The translations under genes and the position numbers were made by a program. Below, in pieces: positions 9,082 to 19,600 of a stretch of 64,000 bases of DNA. Location of the stretch: NCBI GenBank assembly GCA_020160935.1, contig JAIUPL010000004.1, forward strand, positions 62,001-126,000, given 5' to 3'. The notes under the pieces were generated by a model. It worked only from the letters and a program-made list of their open reading frames with translations, did no database searches and was not told the origin of the DNA. Within the stretch, counting starts at the first letter, position 1. Every line of letters begins with the position of its first letter. This stretch comes from Bacteroidota bacterium. GTDB lineage: Bacteria; Bacteroidota; Bacteroidia; Chitinophagales; Saprospiraceae.

Positions 9082-9089
9082 TACATTTG
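9082..9089 (+). promoter_or_regulatory. Candidate Bacteroidota -7 element for the E2 gene
   Basis: TACATTTG matches the TAnnTTTG consensus 80 nt upstream of the acyltransferase start, in the divergent gap with mltA. A TTTG occurs at 9053-9056, but its spacing is longer than the usual 19-20 nt, so the -33 element is uncertain. Confidence 0.45.
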
Positions 9090-9169
9090 CACCGCTTTAA
9101 CCAAATAATTATCAAACAACCGAAAGGAAAGCCTTCTGGCGGCCTTTCATCCTGACTTATCTCTGCAAT

Positions 9170-10486
9170 ATGGCGCGCGTTGAACTCGTAATGCCCAAAA
9201 TGGGCGAAAGCATCATGGAAGCCACCATTCTGAAATGGCGCAAAAAAGCCGGAGATCGCATCGAACTCGACGAGCCGGTTCTCGACATTGCCACTGACAA
9301 GGTCGACAGCGAAGTGCCGTCGCCTGTTGCAGGTGTGCTGGTAGAAATCCTTTTTCAGGAAAACGACGTGGTTCCGATCAATAAAGTGATTGCAGTGATC
9401 GAAACGGAAGCCTCCAACGCACAACCGGCCGCTTCTCCTGCCGTCAGCCAGCCCGCAGCGTCGGTCGGCCAAAGCGAGGCCGCACAGGTGCCCTATGTGC
9501 CTGCTGCCACGGTGGCTGCTCCACAACAGGCCGCTTCGGCTGCTTCCGGGCGTTTTTACTCGCCGCTGGTAAAAACCATCGCCCGCGAAGAAAGCATCAG
9601 CCAGGCCGAACTCGATACCATTCCAGGCTCGGGTCAGGACGGCCGCGTCACCAAAAAAGACATGCTGGCCTACGTTTCCACCCGCCAGAAAGGCGCTCCG
9701 GTAGCCCCGGCGGCTCCTGCGGCGGTAGCACCCGCTGCGCCTGCCATTCCGCAATCCCCGGCCGTCAGCATCAGCGGCAATGTGGAAATTGTGGAAATGG
9801 ACCGCATGCGCAAACTCATTGCCGACCACATGGTGATGAGCAAACACACCAGCCCGCACGTGACCTCCTTTGTGGAAGTGGACGTGACCAACATGGTAAA
9901 CTGGCGCAACAACGTAAAAGACAAATTCAAAAAACAATACGGCGAGAACATCACCTTCACACCGATTTTCGTGGAAGCCATCGTTCGTGCTATCCGCGAC
10001 TTCCCGATGATCAATGTTTCGGTGGACGGCACGCGTATCATCGTTCGCAAAGACATCAATATCGGCATGGCGGCAGCGCTGCCTTCCGGCAACCTGATCG
10101 TACCGGTGATTAAAAATGCCGACAACCTCAACCTGCTCGGCCTCACCAAACAGGTGAACGACCTGGCAGGCCGCGCCCGTCAGAACCAGTTGAAACCCGA
10201 GGAGATTCAGGGCGGCACTTTCACCCTCACCAATGTAGGTACCTTCGGCAACGTGATGGGTACACCGATCATCAACCAGCCGCAGGTGGCCATCATGGCT
10301 GCCGGCGCCATCCGGAAAAAACCGGCGGTTATCGAAACGGAATACGGCGACGTGATTGCCATTCGCCAGATGATGTTCCTGTCGCTTTCCTACGACCACC
10401 GCGTGGTAGATGGCATGCTGGGTGGCTCGTTCCTGCGCCGCGTGGCCGATTACCTGGAGCAATTTGATGCGAACCGGGCGGTGTGA
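9170..10486 (+). CDS. Dihydrolipoamide acyltransferase (E2) of a 2-oxo acid dehydrogenase complex
   Basis: 438 residues. The N-terminal lipoyl domain carries its lipoyl lysine in DIATDKVDSEVPSP (K44). An Ala/Pro-rich linker follows (about residues 85-122), then an E1/E3-binding domain (YSPLVKTIAREESISQAELD, GRVTKKDML), a second Ala/Pro linker and a C-terminal catalytic domain with the H-x-x-x-D-G motif in YDHRVVDGMLGGSF (H410, D414). It transfers acyl groups to CoA. Sequence alone does not separate pyruvate, 2-oxoglutarate and branched-chain types; the MPKMGESIMEATILKW start is most like branched-chain or general E2 proteins of Bacteroidota. No E1 or E3 gene lies nearby. Confidence 0.92.
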   Translation: MARVELVMPKMGESIMEATILKWRKKAGDRIELDEPVLDIATDKVDSEVPSPVAGVLVEILFQENDVVPINKVIAVIETEASNAQPAASPAVSQPAASVGQSEAAQVPYVPAATVAAPQQAASAASGRFYSPLVKTIAREESISQAELDTIPGSGQDGRVTKKDMLAYVSTRQKGAPVAPAAPAAVAPAAPAIPQSPAVSISGNVEIVEMDRMRKLIADHMVMSKHTSPHVTSFVEVDVTNMVNWRNNVKDKFKKQYGENITFTPIFVEAIVRAIRDFPMINVSVDGTRIIVRKDINIGMAAALPSGNLIVPVIKNADNLNLLGLTKQVNDLAGRARQNQLKPEEIQGGTFTLTNVGTFGNVMGTPIINQPQVAIMAAGAIRKKPAVIETEYGDVIAIRQMMFLSLSYDHRVVDGMLGGSFLRRVADYLEQFDANRAV

Positions 10487-10489
10487 TAC

Positions 10490-10615
10490 TTCGGTGCTTG
10501 GTATTTAAAAAAATAATGACTATCCGCATATTTTACCTTGCCTATTTTACTGTTGGCAAGGTACCACATGCTGATCGTCATTTTAAAAAATATCGAATTT
10601 CGAACACCGAAGTGT
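10490..10615. repeat. Imperfect palindrome between convergent E2 and deacetylase genes
   Basis: The outer arms acttcggtg (10490-10498) and caccgaagt (10607-10615) pair perfectly, with weaker AT-rich pairing inside. A central 9-bp stem taccttgcc/ggcaaggta lies at 10534-10542 and 10555-10563. The block fills the gap from the E2 stop to the convergent stop. Nt 10514-10556 recur downstream of dnaE at 48992-49035. Confidence 0.75.
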
Positions 10616-10623
10616 TAGACTGC

Positions 10624-11238
10624 TCACATCATTATCGGCTCAAAACTCCATCCCTTCTCTCCGAAGTGCTGTAGCAGTCCCGTCAGCGCGTGCCGCATAT
10701 TGGGCGCCGCTTTGATGCTGTCGTGCAGCACCACGATCGAGCCCGGGCGGCAATGGCGAAGAATATTGTCGAGGCATTTTTCCGGTGAAATATTGCGGTC
10801 GAAATCGCCGCTGAGTACATCCCACATGACGATCTGGTGTTGATTCCGAATGGCTTTAGCCTGACTCGACCGTAGCCGTCCATATGGCGGACGAAACAGG
10901 CGGCCGGGCACAAGCCGGGCACAAGCGGCCACGTTATTCAGGTAATGTGCATCCTCGTTTTTCCATCCGTTCAGGTGCTGGTGGGTGTGGTTGCCTACGC
11001 TGTGGCCTTCTGCCAGAATGCGCTGAAAAATAGCCGGGTAGCGCTGCACATTTTCCCCTACACAAAAGAATGTGGCCTTTGCTCCGGCGGCCCGCAGGGT
11101 ATCGAGCACCCAGGGCGTCACTTCCGGAATGGGGCCGTCGTCGAAGGTCAGGTACAGGATTTTTTCCTTCACTGGCATGCGCCAGGTGAAGCCAGGAAAC
11201 AGGCGTTGCACAAGGGCGGGCATTTTTACGATATACAT
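10624..11238 (-). CDS. Polysaccharide deacetylase (NodB/CE4 family)
   Basis: 204 residues, the compact single-domain CE4 size. NodB motifs are present: motif 1 LYLTFDDGPIPEVTPWVLD (catalytic base and metal Asp), motif 2 HSVGNHTHQHLNGW (metal histidines), motif 3 RLFRPPYGR, motif 4 VMWDVLSGDFDRN, and motif 5 IVVLHDSIKAAPNM. It would remove N- or O-acetyl groups from a polysaccharide or peptidoglycan. The start at 11238 gives a short basic N-terminus without a clear signal peptide. The frame continues to 11436, but that part translates the cttgcc-type intergenic repeat (runs of LLPLA) and is surely not coding. Confidence 0.9.
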   Translation of the reverse strand: MYIVKMPALVQRLFPGFTWRMPVKEKILYLTFDDGPIPEVTPWVLDTLRAAGAKATFFCVGENVQRYPAIFQRILAEGHSVGNHTHQHLNGWKNEDAHYLNNVAACARLVPGRLFRPPYGRLRSSQAKAIRNQHQIVMWDVLSGDFDRNISPEKCLDNILRHCRPGSIVVLHDSIKAAPNMRHALTGLLQHFGEKGWSFEPIMM

Positions 11239-11263
11239 AGCAATTGAAGAAAAGGGCGAATTA

Positions 11264-11530
11264 CAAGAAGCAAGAGGCAAGAAGCAAGGGGCAAGGGGCA
11301 AAAGGCAATAAACAAGGGGCAAAAGGCAAGAGGCAAAAGGTAAAAGAGGAAAACCAGGAATGGGGTAGACTGTATAGAATCGACGTTCATACCTCCACAG
11401 GTAATCCAAACTGCAGGGTAATTTTTTTAATTTCACAAAACACTGACAACCATTGTTTTTTTGCCTTTTGCCCCTTGTTTATTGCCCCTTGCCCCTTGCT
11501 TCTTGCCTTTTGCCCCTTGCTTCTTGCCCC
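11264..11530. repeat. Inverted repeat of ggcaaggg/cttgcccc units
   Basis: The left arm (about 11264-11336, caagaggcaagaagcaagg and so on) and the right arm (about 11459-11530) are reverse complements apart from one extra unit on the left. They surround about 120 nt of single-copy sequence. The block sits between the start of the deacetylase gene and gltX, so it lies in 5' regions and not only at gene ends. A shorter, unpaired cttgcc block occurs at 62351-62385. The single-copy stretch and the rest of the gap to 11770 show no further gene. Confidence 0.85.
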
Positions 11531-11770
11531 TGAAACTTGTGAAGGTTTTGCCAATTAACGACACGGGGGTTCCTCAAAAGCAGAAAACTGTTACTTTTGC
11601 TCCGGTTTATGCAAAGCGCGACGGCTGGTACTTTCGGTCGCCGCGCATTTTTTTCTCCGAATGAGAGCACTTCAGTTATTGAACGATGTGCTTTTGAAAA
11701 CCAACGGGACGGCAAGGTAGTCATATGGCAACATCTTTGCGGCCCGGAATTTTGACAGTTAAAACATACG

Positions 11771-13270
11771 ATGTCCGTTCGCGTAAGATTCGCTCCATCT
11801 CCCACCGGCGCACTCCATATTGGCGGAGTACGCACGGCTTTGTACAATTACCTGTTTGCTCGGCAACAGGGTGGCACTTTTATTCTCCGAATTGAAGATA
11901 CTGACCAGACGCGCTATGTGCCCGGCGCCGAACAATACATCATCGATACCTTGAAATGGGTGGGCCTGCTACCCGATGAAGGCGTCGGATTTGGTGGCGA
12001 CAAAGGCCCTTACCGCCAGAGCGATCGCAAGGAAATATACCAGCGCTACGCCCACGAACTTGTGCAGCGTGGCCATGCCTACTACGCATTCGACAGCGCC
12101 GAAACCCTCGAAAAGCGGCGCGAAGCGGAAGAAAATTTTACCTACAACCACCTGACGAGGCAAGCCCTCGACAATAGCCTTTCTCTTTCTTCGGAAGAAA
12201 CGGATAAACGCTTGAAAGCCGGCGAGCCCTTTGTCATTCGCCTGAAAGTAATGCCTGGCCGCCCCATCCACATCAACGACCTGATCCGTGGCGAGGTGGT
12301 GTTTCAGAGCAGCGAACTCGACGACAAAGTTTTGCTCAAAGCCGATGGCATGCCCACTTATCACCTGGCCAACATCGTCGACGACCACCTCATGGAAATC
12401 ACGCATGTGATCAGGGGAGAGGAGTGGCTGCCCAGCACAGCACACCACGTGCTGCTGTATGAAGGATTTGGCTGGACAGATACCATGCCGCGTTTTTCAC
12501 ACCTGCCGCTCATCCTCAAACCGGTGGGCAACGGCAAATTGAGCAAGCGCGACGGCGCCAAATTCGGTATGCCGGTTTTCCCGCTGGAATGGAATGGCGC
12601 TACGCCGGAAGAAAGTTTCAGCGGCTTCCGCGACACAGGTTTTTTGCCGGAAGCGGTCATCAATTTTCTGGCGCTACTGGGCTGGCACCCGGGCGGCGAA
12701 CAGGAAATTTTTTCCATCGACGAACTGGTACAGGCATTTTCTGTGGATCATATCAGCAAGGGTGGCGCCCGATTCGACTACGAAAAGGCCAAGTGGTTCA
12801 ACCAAAAATACATCCAGGCAGCCGATAACGCGGTGCTGGCCTCTTATATCGGACCGCTGGCTGCTGCGAAAGGGTACAATCCTTCAGAAGACTATTTGCA
12901 GCAGGTAGCCGCGCTGATGAAAGAGCGGGTTACATTTTTGCCCGATTTTGTGGAAACAGGCTATTATTTGTTCGAACCGGTACGGGAATACGACCGCGAA
13001 ACGTTTCAGAAAAAATGGACACCTGCAGTAGCCGATTTTTTTGCTGAACTGATCAAAATGGTGGCTACTTTTGACCACTTTAACGCCGCCGCCCTGGAAG
13101 AAGCCGTCAAGCATTTTATGCAGGAAAAAGGCTTCAAACCCGGCGATGTATTGCCCTTGCTGCGCATTGCGCTGGCAGGCACCATGAAAGGCCCTGCAGT
13201 GTTTGATATGGCGGTGGCACTGGGCCGCGAAGAAACCGTCAGACGTCTGGAAGCATTGACGCGTTTGTGA
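11771..13270 (+). CDS. gltX: Glutamate--tRNA ligase
   Basis: 499 residues, class I aminoacyl-tRNA synthetase. The HIGH-type motif is in RFAPSPTGALHIGGVRTAL, the FILRIEDTDQTR segment binds the substrate, and the KMSKS-type motif reads GNGKLSKRDGAKFG. The C-terminal anticodon-binding region is present and the length is normal. It charges tRNA-Glu in the cytoplasm. The start is ATG 11771, 9 nt after an AT-rich stretch; acatctttgc about 30 nt upstream resembles a -7 element. A small ORF follows 68 nt downstream on the same strand. Confidence 0.96.
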   Translation: MSVRVRFAPSPTGALHIGGVRTALYNYLFARQQGGTFILRIEDTDQTRYVPGAEQYIIDTLKWVGLLPDEGVGFGGDKGPYRQSDRKEIYQRYAHELVQRGHAYYAFDSAETLEKRREAEENFTYNHLTRQALDNSLSLSSEETDKRLKAGEPFVIRLKVMPGRPIHINDLIRGEVVFQSSELDDKVLLKADGMPTYHLANIVDDHLMEITHVIRGEEWLPSTAHHVLLYEGFGWTDTMPRFSHLPLILKPVGNGKLSKRDGAKFGMPVFPLEWNGATPEESFSGFRDTGFLPEAVINFLALLGWHPGGEQEIFSIDELVQAFSVDHISKGGARFDYEKAKWFNQKYIQAADNAVLASYIGPLAAAKGYNPSEDYLQQVAALMKERVTFLPDFVETGYYLFEPVREYDRETFQKKWTPAVADFFAELIKMVATFDHFNAAALEEAVKHFMQEKGFKPGDVLPLLRIALAGTMKGPAVFDMAVALGREETVRRLEALTRL

Positions 13271-13338
13271 GGGCCGACGAACTCCGAAACCATACTTGTG
13301 AAATGACCCTGTTTTTTCACCCGAAAACAAACTGAACC

Positions 13339-13521
13339 ATGCAAAAGCAGAAAAAAACGCCCCCTTTGCCGGACAGGAAAAGTGCCAAAAAGGAAAAACC
13401 CTTGAAAAACCTCGACATCCGGGTCAATACGCTCGGACAAATCGAAAAGGATTTTAACATCGACGACATCAATGCTTTTCTGAACGAAAACGTCCCGGAT
13501 AAAAAGTTTGAAGAAAAATAA
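13339..13521 (+). CDS. Small basic protein of unknown function downstream of gltX
   Basis: 60 residues. The N-terminal half is Lys/Pro-rich (MQKQKKTPPLPDRKSAKKEK) and the second half looks folded and acidic (IRVNTLGQIEKDFNIDDINAF, then LNENVPDKKFEEK). There is no signal peptide, membrane segment or cysteine. Codon choice resembles its neighbours, and ATG 13339 lies 68 nt after the gltX stop on the same strand, so co-transcription is plausible. I do not recognise the family. Short charged proteins of this shape in Bacteroidota are often nucleic-acid- or ribosome-associated, but that is only a guess. Confidence 0.6.
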   Translation: MQKQKKTPPLPDRKSAKKEKPLKNLDIRVNTLGQIEKDFNIDDINAFLNENVPDKKFEEK

Positions 13522-13624
13522 CAGGGAGAGGGATCGAGTATGCGAATCCGTTTTTTGTTTTTTAAACTTACCTGGCATATGCCGTTTTTTTAATCCAGTC
13601 AACCGAAAATATCCCTTGACAGTT

Positions 13625-13649
13625 GGATCGGTTTCCCCAGAGCCGATCC
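13625..13649 (+). other. Small hairpin just upstream of the giant adhesin gene
   Basis: A perfect 7-bp inverted repeat, ggatcgg (13625-13631) and ccgatcc (13643-13649), has an 11-nt loop and ends 19 nt before the start codon. There is no T run after it, so it is not a terminator. It could be an operator or a leader structure. Confidence 0.35.
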
Positions 13650-13668
13650 GGTAAATGAACTCGTCCGT

Positions 13669-16600
13669 ATGGCAAACCGGTTACGCAACAATTTGCGGGC
13701 AATACCTTATCTGTGTGGTATTTGTTTGTGCCTTCTTTCCGCCCGGGATCTGGTAGCCCAGAGCAATTATTTCAATGTCCCGCCGCTTACTGTAACCACC
13801 CTGGCAGTAGGCTCTAATTGTACCGTTTCTCTTCAGGGAAATATTACGCCTCCAGTTGTTACCTCTACTATTGGCGCTACGATCGTTGTTTCCATGTTCG
13901 ATCAGGCAGGGTCAGGCTATGCACTGAGTGATTTTCACCCACTCGGCGCAGGTGTGCCCGTTGTGTGGTATGTAGAGGATAATATGGGACACAGTTACAG
14001 TTTCAACTACCTGTTGGTTCAAATCGTAGACAATACGCCCCCTGCCTTCAACCTCATCAGCGTTCCTACCCCGATTACCTATAATTCGATCGTGGAGGTG
14101 CCAACCCTGGGGCCGCTGCCTGCTACCGACAACTGTACGGCGAGCAACAACCTGGTTCAAACATTTTCGGAAACCGCCCGCCCCGACACCTGCGACCCCG
14201 GCACGTTTACCCGTACCTGGCGTGTGACCGACCAGTCAGGAAATACCGCTACCTACACGCAGACGATCAATATAACGGTGGATAACCTGCCGCCTGTTAT
14301 TCTGGCCCCTTTCCCGGCCAATGGCTCATCGCCCTGCGAAGCACTTCCCGGCGGTTTTCAGACCTGGCTGGCTACACAAATGGCCAATTTTAATGCCACG
14401 GATGCTTCCGGTATCAAGTCGCTCACCAACAATGCACCCGCCAATTACCCGGGCGCCTGCCCGGTACCCGTTAATGTGACCTTTGTGGCTACGGACAACT
14501 GTTTGCTGGTGGCTTTCCGAACGGTTACTTTTTCTACTTCTGATGTGCAGCCACCGCAAGTAACAACTGCCCCAAAGGATACCGTAGCCTATTGTACGCC
14601 TTCCGGAAGCCCGCTCACCCGATTGGGACAATGGATTCAGTCTCGTGGGTATTCACAAATTTCAGACGCTTGTACAGCCATTACCTATCGCACCGAAATC
14701 AACAATGTTCAGGTAGATTCGGCGCAAATCGTGGCTGCCCTGCTGGCTTCGTATGCCAATGGATGCAACTCGCAAACCATTGGTAGTCAAATGTTTGATA
14801 AAGTGCGAGGCAAGGTAACTGTGAAATGGGTTGCCAGAGACGCCTGTGGCAATGAAACCACTGCAGGCACAGCAACTTTTGGCGTGATAGACACCCTGCC
14901 ACCGATCATTACCGGGGTAAATGTGACGGAAGAATGTGGTACCAACCCACAGGACAACACGGCACTGCAAAACTGGATCAACGCCCACGGGAATACGACC
15001 ATTACCGACGAATGTTCGCAAACCACCTGGTCCAATTTCACTTTTGTTACCTCTACCGGACAGTCGGGAACGGGCCTGTTCAACAGCGGTCCTTACCCGC
15101 AAGTGCAGGCACACAACTGCAACTGGTGGACGGACGTGACCTTCCGCGCATTCGACGACTGTGGCAACCTGGGCCAGAAAACCCTTCGTTTCCAGATTCA
15201 GGACAACACGGATCCCGTGATCGCCGGATTCCCGGATAGCATTGTGCTGGCCTGCCCCAATCCGGTGCCCGTACTTCCCCTGCAATATGTTTCCGACAAT
15301 TGCGACACCAGTCTGGTCATTACCAAAACCATCGTGCAGTCCGATTCCCTCTGCGACGGCTCGTACACCATGACCGTCACTTGGTCGGCTACCGACGACT
15401 GCAACAACACCGGAACGGCTGTGCAAACAGTGCTGGTGCGCGATACGATCGCACCGGTGTTTACGCTGGTTCCTGCCAATAAAACTTTCCGTTGCGACAC
15501 GTTCGCCCTGCCGCCTGTGCCTGTGATGGGTGTCAATATCAATGCTACTGACAATTGCAGCCCCGTCACCAGTATCACCACCCAAACGATCTCCGCGCAA
15601 AACCCCGACCCGCAACAGTGCGGGTATTATCAGTATCAGATCACCCGCATTTTTACTGCTACGGATGAATGCGGCAATACCCGAACTGCCACGCAGGTCA
15701 TTTCTGTGGTCGACAATCAGGGGCCTGTTTTTGCAGGGTATACCGATACAACCGGCGTGTGTGATGTGGCGCCGGTGCTGCCGATACCCGTGGCCACCGA
15801 TGCCTGCAGTGGCATCACGGCTACACCCGATACGGTGAGTGTGGTAAATACCTCGAATGGCTGTTTGGACGCCTACACCCTTACAATCACCTGGGTTGCA
15901 GCGGATGTGTGTGGAAATACAAGCACGTTTTCACAGAATATTGCTATTTCCGACACCGTGCGCCCGACACTTGTCAATATCCCGCCGGATGTGACAGTGT
16001 CCTGCGATGCCATACCTGTGGCGCCCAATACGAGCACTTTTAACGCCGACGATAACTGCGATGCCAATGTGGATGTGGCACTGGTGGAAACCGAATTGCG
16101 CAACCCGGATCTCAATAGTTGCGACCACTGGACCAATTACATCATTCGACGGGAATGGACTGCTACAGATAACTGCGGGAATACCCGGAGGTATACACAA
16201 AATATTCTGATACAGGACAATACACCGCCTCAACTCATCCCGCCGGCAGCGCTTTCGCTGCCCAATGACCCGGGCGACTGCGGCCGAATGGTGACGATTC
16301 CGCCGCCACTGTCCGTAACGGATGTGTGTACCTCCCTACCCATGTCCGTGACCCTGCTCGATACCTCCATGCTGGTAAAAACGGCACCGGGGCTGTTGGG
16401 CAGTACACCTGTCGATACGGTTGTTTTTCAATGGAATACACCCAACATCAGCCCTGCTGCGCCGGTGACAGCGCCTGCTGCGCTGCGCATTTATCTGGAC
16501 AATGCAGATGCCGATGCTGCTACGGAAACCTTTACGATTCTTGGGGAAAACAATACCCCACTGGGCGTGACGACACTGGTGACGCCCGGTCAGTGCGGCT

Positions 16601-19600
16601 CCGGATTTACAGATGTAACTATTCCGGCTAATCTGCTGAATAACTGGCTGTCTGATGGTGTGTTGAGGTTGCGTTTGGCTCCGAATAGTTCGGGTGGCGG
16701 CGCTGTAAATGCCGTTTGCCCGGGCGGAAGTTTTGCCCGCGCCCAACTTCAATACAATTACACAGAACCACAGGTGCCCGTCGATCTGGAATTCAGCCTC
16801 GATGCCATGCCAGCACAGCCGTACCCACCTGCTACGCCGTTCTTTTTGGCGCCGGGAATTCACACGATTGTGTACACAGCGACAGACTGCGCAGGTAATG
16901 CCACCAGCGCTTCGGTAACCGTTACAATCAGCGATCAGGAGCCGCCGGTGATTACGCCGCCACCCACGCAAAATTTTTATGTGCAGCCAAATGAATGTGA
17001 AACCATTGTCACGCTGCCATTCCCGGATATTTCCGACAACTGCGATGTGTCGGGCAGCCTGACGCAGGCATCGCCCATTTTGCCCTTGCAGTTTGCCAAT
17101 GACCCCAACGCCGGACTTATCCCCAACATGATTACGCTGAATATTTCGGGCCTCGTACCGAATGCGGTGAGCGGCGGCGTTTTGAAAATCAGACACAAAG
17201 GCGACAACGACCAGTCGGGCGAGTTTTTTGAGGTTTTTGATGAAAGCAACACCAGCCTTGGATTTACTACCAACGGGCCTGCCACAGGCGTTTGTACCGA
17301 TTTTTATGAAACCCTGATACCGATATCTGCTGCGCAAATCAATGCCTGGGCCGCCAATGGCAGCACCTCCATCAAACTGGTAGCCAACAACGAAGCAGGC
17401 ACTTTCTTCGAGTTCGTCGGCCCCTGTGCAGCCTTGCTGCCCGACCAGACCGACGGTATCAGCCGGGTGCAGGCCGTGCTGGAATACAGTTTTGCTGTCA
17501 TTACCTATGAAGTGCGCAACAGCGCCAACCAATTGGTACAGACCGGCGGCATCAATGGCACGGAAACGAACCTGATTCTGTCGCCCGATCACTATTCCGT
17601 TCAGTACCTCACCAGTGATGTGCATGGGCTGGAAGGCAATGCCACGTTCCAACTAAACGTACTCGACACGATTCGCCCGACGGCGGTTTGCCAGGCTACC
17701 ACTATTTATGTAAATCCTTCCGGTGCGCCAGGTACCAACTATACGCTGCTGCCATCGGAAATTGACAACGGCAGTACAGACAATTGCCCGGGCAATCTAC
17801 AGTTGCAGGTATTGCCCAATGTATTTTCCTGTGCCCAGGCAGGCAGCAATTTCAATGTCTCGCTGACGGTAACCGACAGTTCGGGCAATACCAATTCCTG
17901 CAATACCATTGTACGGGTAGAAAATGTGCTGCCCATGCCTTCCTATCTGCCTGTTTGTGAAGGTGGTACGCTGGAATTGTTTGCCAACCCGCCGAGTGGG
18001 CCGCCCAATGCGTTTACCTATATGTGGTCAGGGCCCTTGTTTAGTTCGGCGCTTCAAAACCCGGTTCGAACCAACGCACAAGCCTCCTTTAACGGGGTTT
18101 ACTCGGTAAAAATTACCGGCCTTACCGGCTGTATGTCTACCGGAACCGTCAATGTGCAACTCACTACATTGCCCAACCAGCCCACACTGAGTGTTGCCAA
18201 CCAACCCCTGTGCAGTGGCGACGATATTGTGCTGTCGACTCCCACATTTGGTGGCGGAAATCCTACGTATCAATGGTATCAGGGCATACCGGGTAACTCT
18301 TTTTTGCTCGCTACTACAACGGCTCCTACCATCACTTTGCCAGAATCAGATGCAGGTACGTACCAGTTTTATGTAAAAGTGTCGGCATCGGGTTGTACCT
18401 CGCTTAATTCGGAGGTGCTTACAGTTGTTGTATCGCCCCGCCCTACAGCCATACCCGACCAGGAGGTCATCAACGTATGCGAGGGCCAACCGATCATCTT
18501 TGGCACTTCGTCCATGGGTATGGGAATGACCTACAACTGGACCGGCCCGGGTGGCTTCATGAGCAACCAGCAGTATCCGCCGCCTATCCTGAGTGCCATG
18601 CCTTTCCATGCAGGTATCTATACGCTGACAGTTTCAAAAGATGGCTGTACCTCCAAACCGGCCAATGTGCAGGTGATTGTGCGTCCCAAACCTGCCAAAC
18701 CTTTCCTGAGTGGCTCTAATCAGGCATGTGAAGGGGCCAACATCACACTCCTGGCCAGCACGCCTACGGCTGCCCAGTATATCTGGCAATCGCCGAATCA
18801 GAGTACGGTGAATACCACCGTGAATTCCTTGCTGTTGCCTGCCGTTATGGTGGCTGATTCCGGCATGTGGCGGGTGCGTGTGGTGCAGCAAGGCTGCTTG
18901 TCCGATTGGTCCGATTCGCTTTTCATCCGCATTCAGGCATATCCGGATGTCACAGCCGGGTCAAACAGTCCCATATGCGCCGGCGGCAGCCTCAATCTGG
19001 GCGCAACGGCCAATGTCGGCAACCTGAACTGGTGCTGGACGGGCCCCGACAATTTTATCAATTACCAGCAGTTTACTACCCGCATGCCGGCTGTGGCAGG
19101 GGTGTATAAAATAGTGGGAAAAACAAGTTTTGGGTGCGCCGATTCGGCTTTTGTAAATGTATCGGTGATCTCACTGCCGGTGATTGATTCGATTATACAA
19201 GTAGCGCCCATGTGTTCGGACGGCACTACAGATGCCGTGCTGACGCCGCTTGTAACGGCTCAAAACGGGCCGCTTACTTTTGTGTGGGCAGGGCCTCCGA
19301 ATGGCTCCGTCATTTCCAATGACTCCATACTGGTTATTCCGGATGTATCTACAGTGAATAACGGGCCATACATCCTCACCGTCAGAAATGCGTTTGGTTG
19401 TTCATCAGCCCCCAAAACCACTACCGTAAATGTGGGGCCGCCCTTGGTCGTACCCACACTCAGCCAGCCGGCGCCCATTTGTGAAGGCGGAAATATCGTG
19501 CTTTCAATTACCAATGCCGGCCAGTATAACCCAAGTGCAAAGTTTACCTGGACGCGCCCCAGCGGGGATACCATGACGACCCACTCGTTCCTGAATTTCC

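Noticed and set aside
9122-9149. Leader hairpin gaaagg/cctttc before the E2 gene
   Set aside because: Only 6 bp pair and no known leader or riboswitch pattern fits.
9035-10462. 475-codon minus-strand frame opposite the E2 gene
   Set aside because: His/Gly-rich shadow of the acyltransferase gene.
11239-11436. N-terminal extension of the polysaccharide deacetylase frame (LLPLASCLLPLA-type residues)
   Set aside because: It is a translation of the cttgcc-type intergenic repeat; ATG 11238 gives a normal CE4 protein.
13574-13591. ggcatatgcc followed by seven T as a terminator
   Set aside because: The stem is only 4-5 bp with almost no loop; too weak to call.
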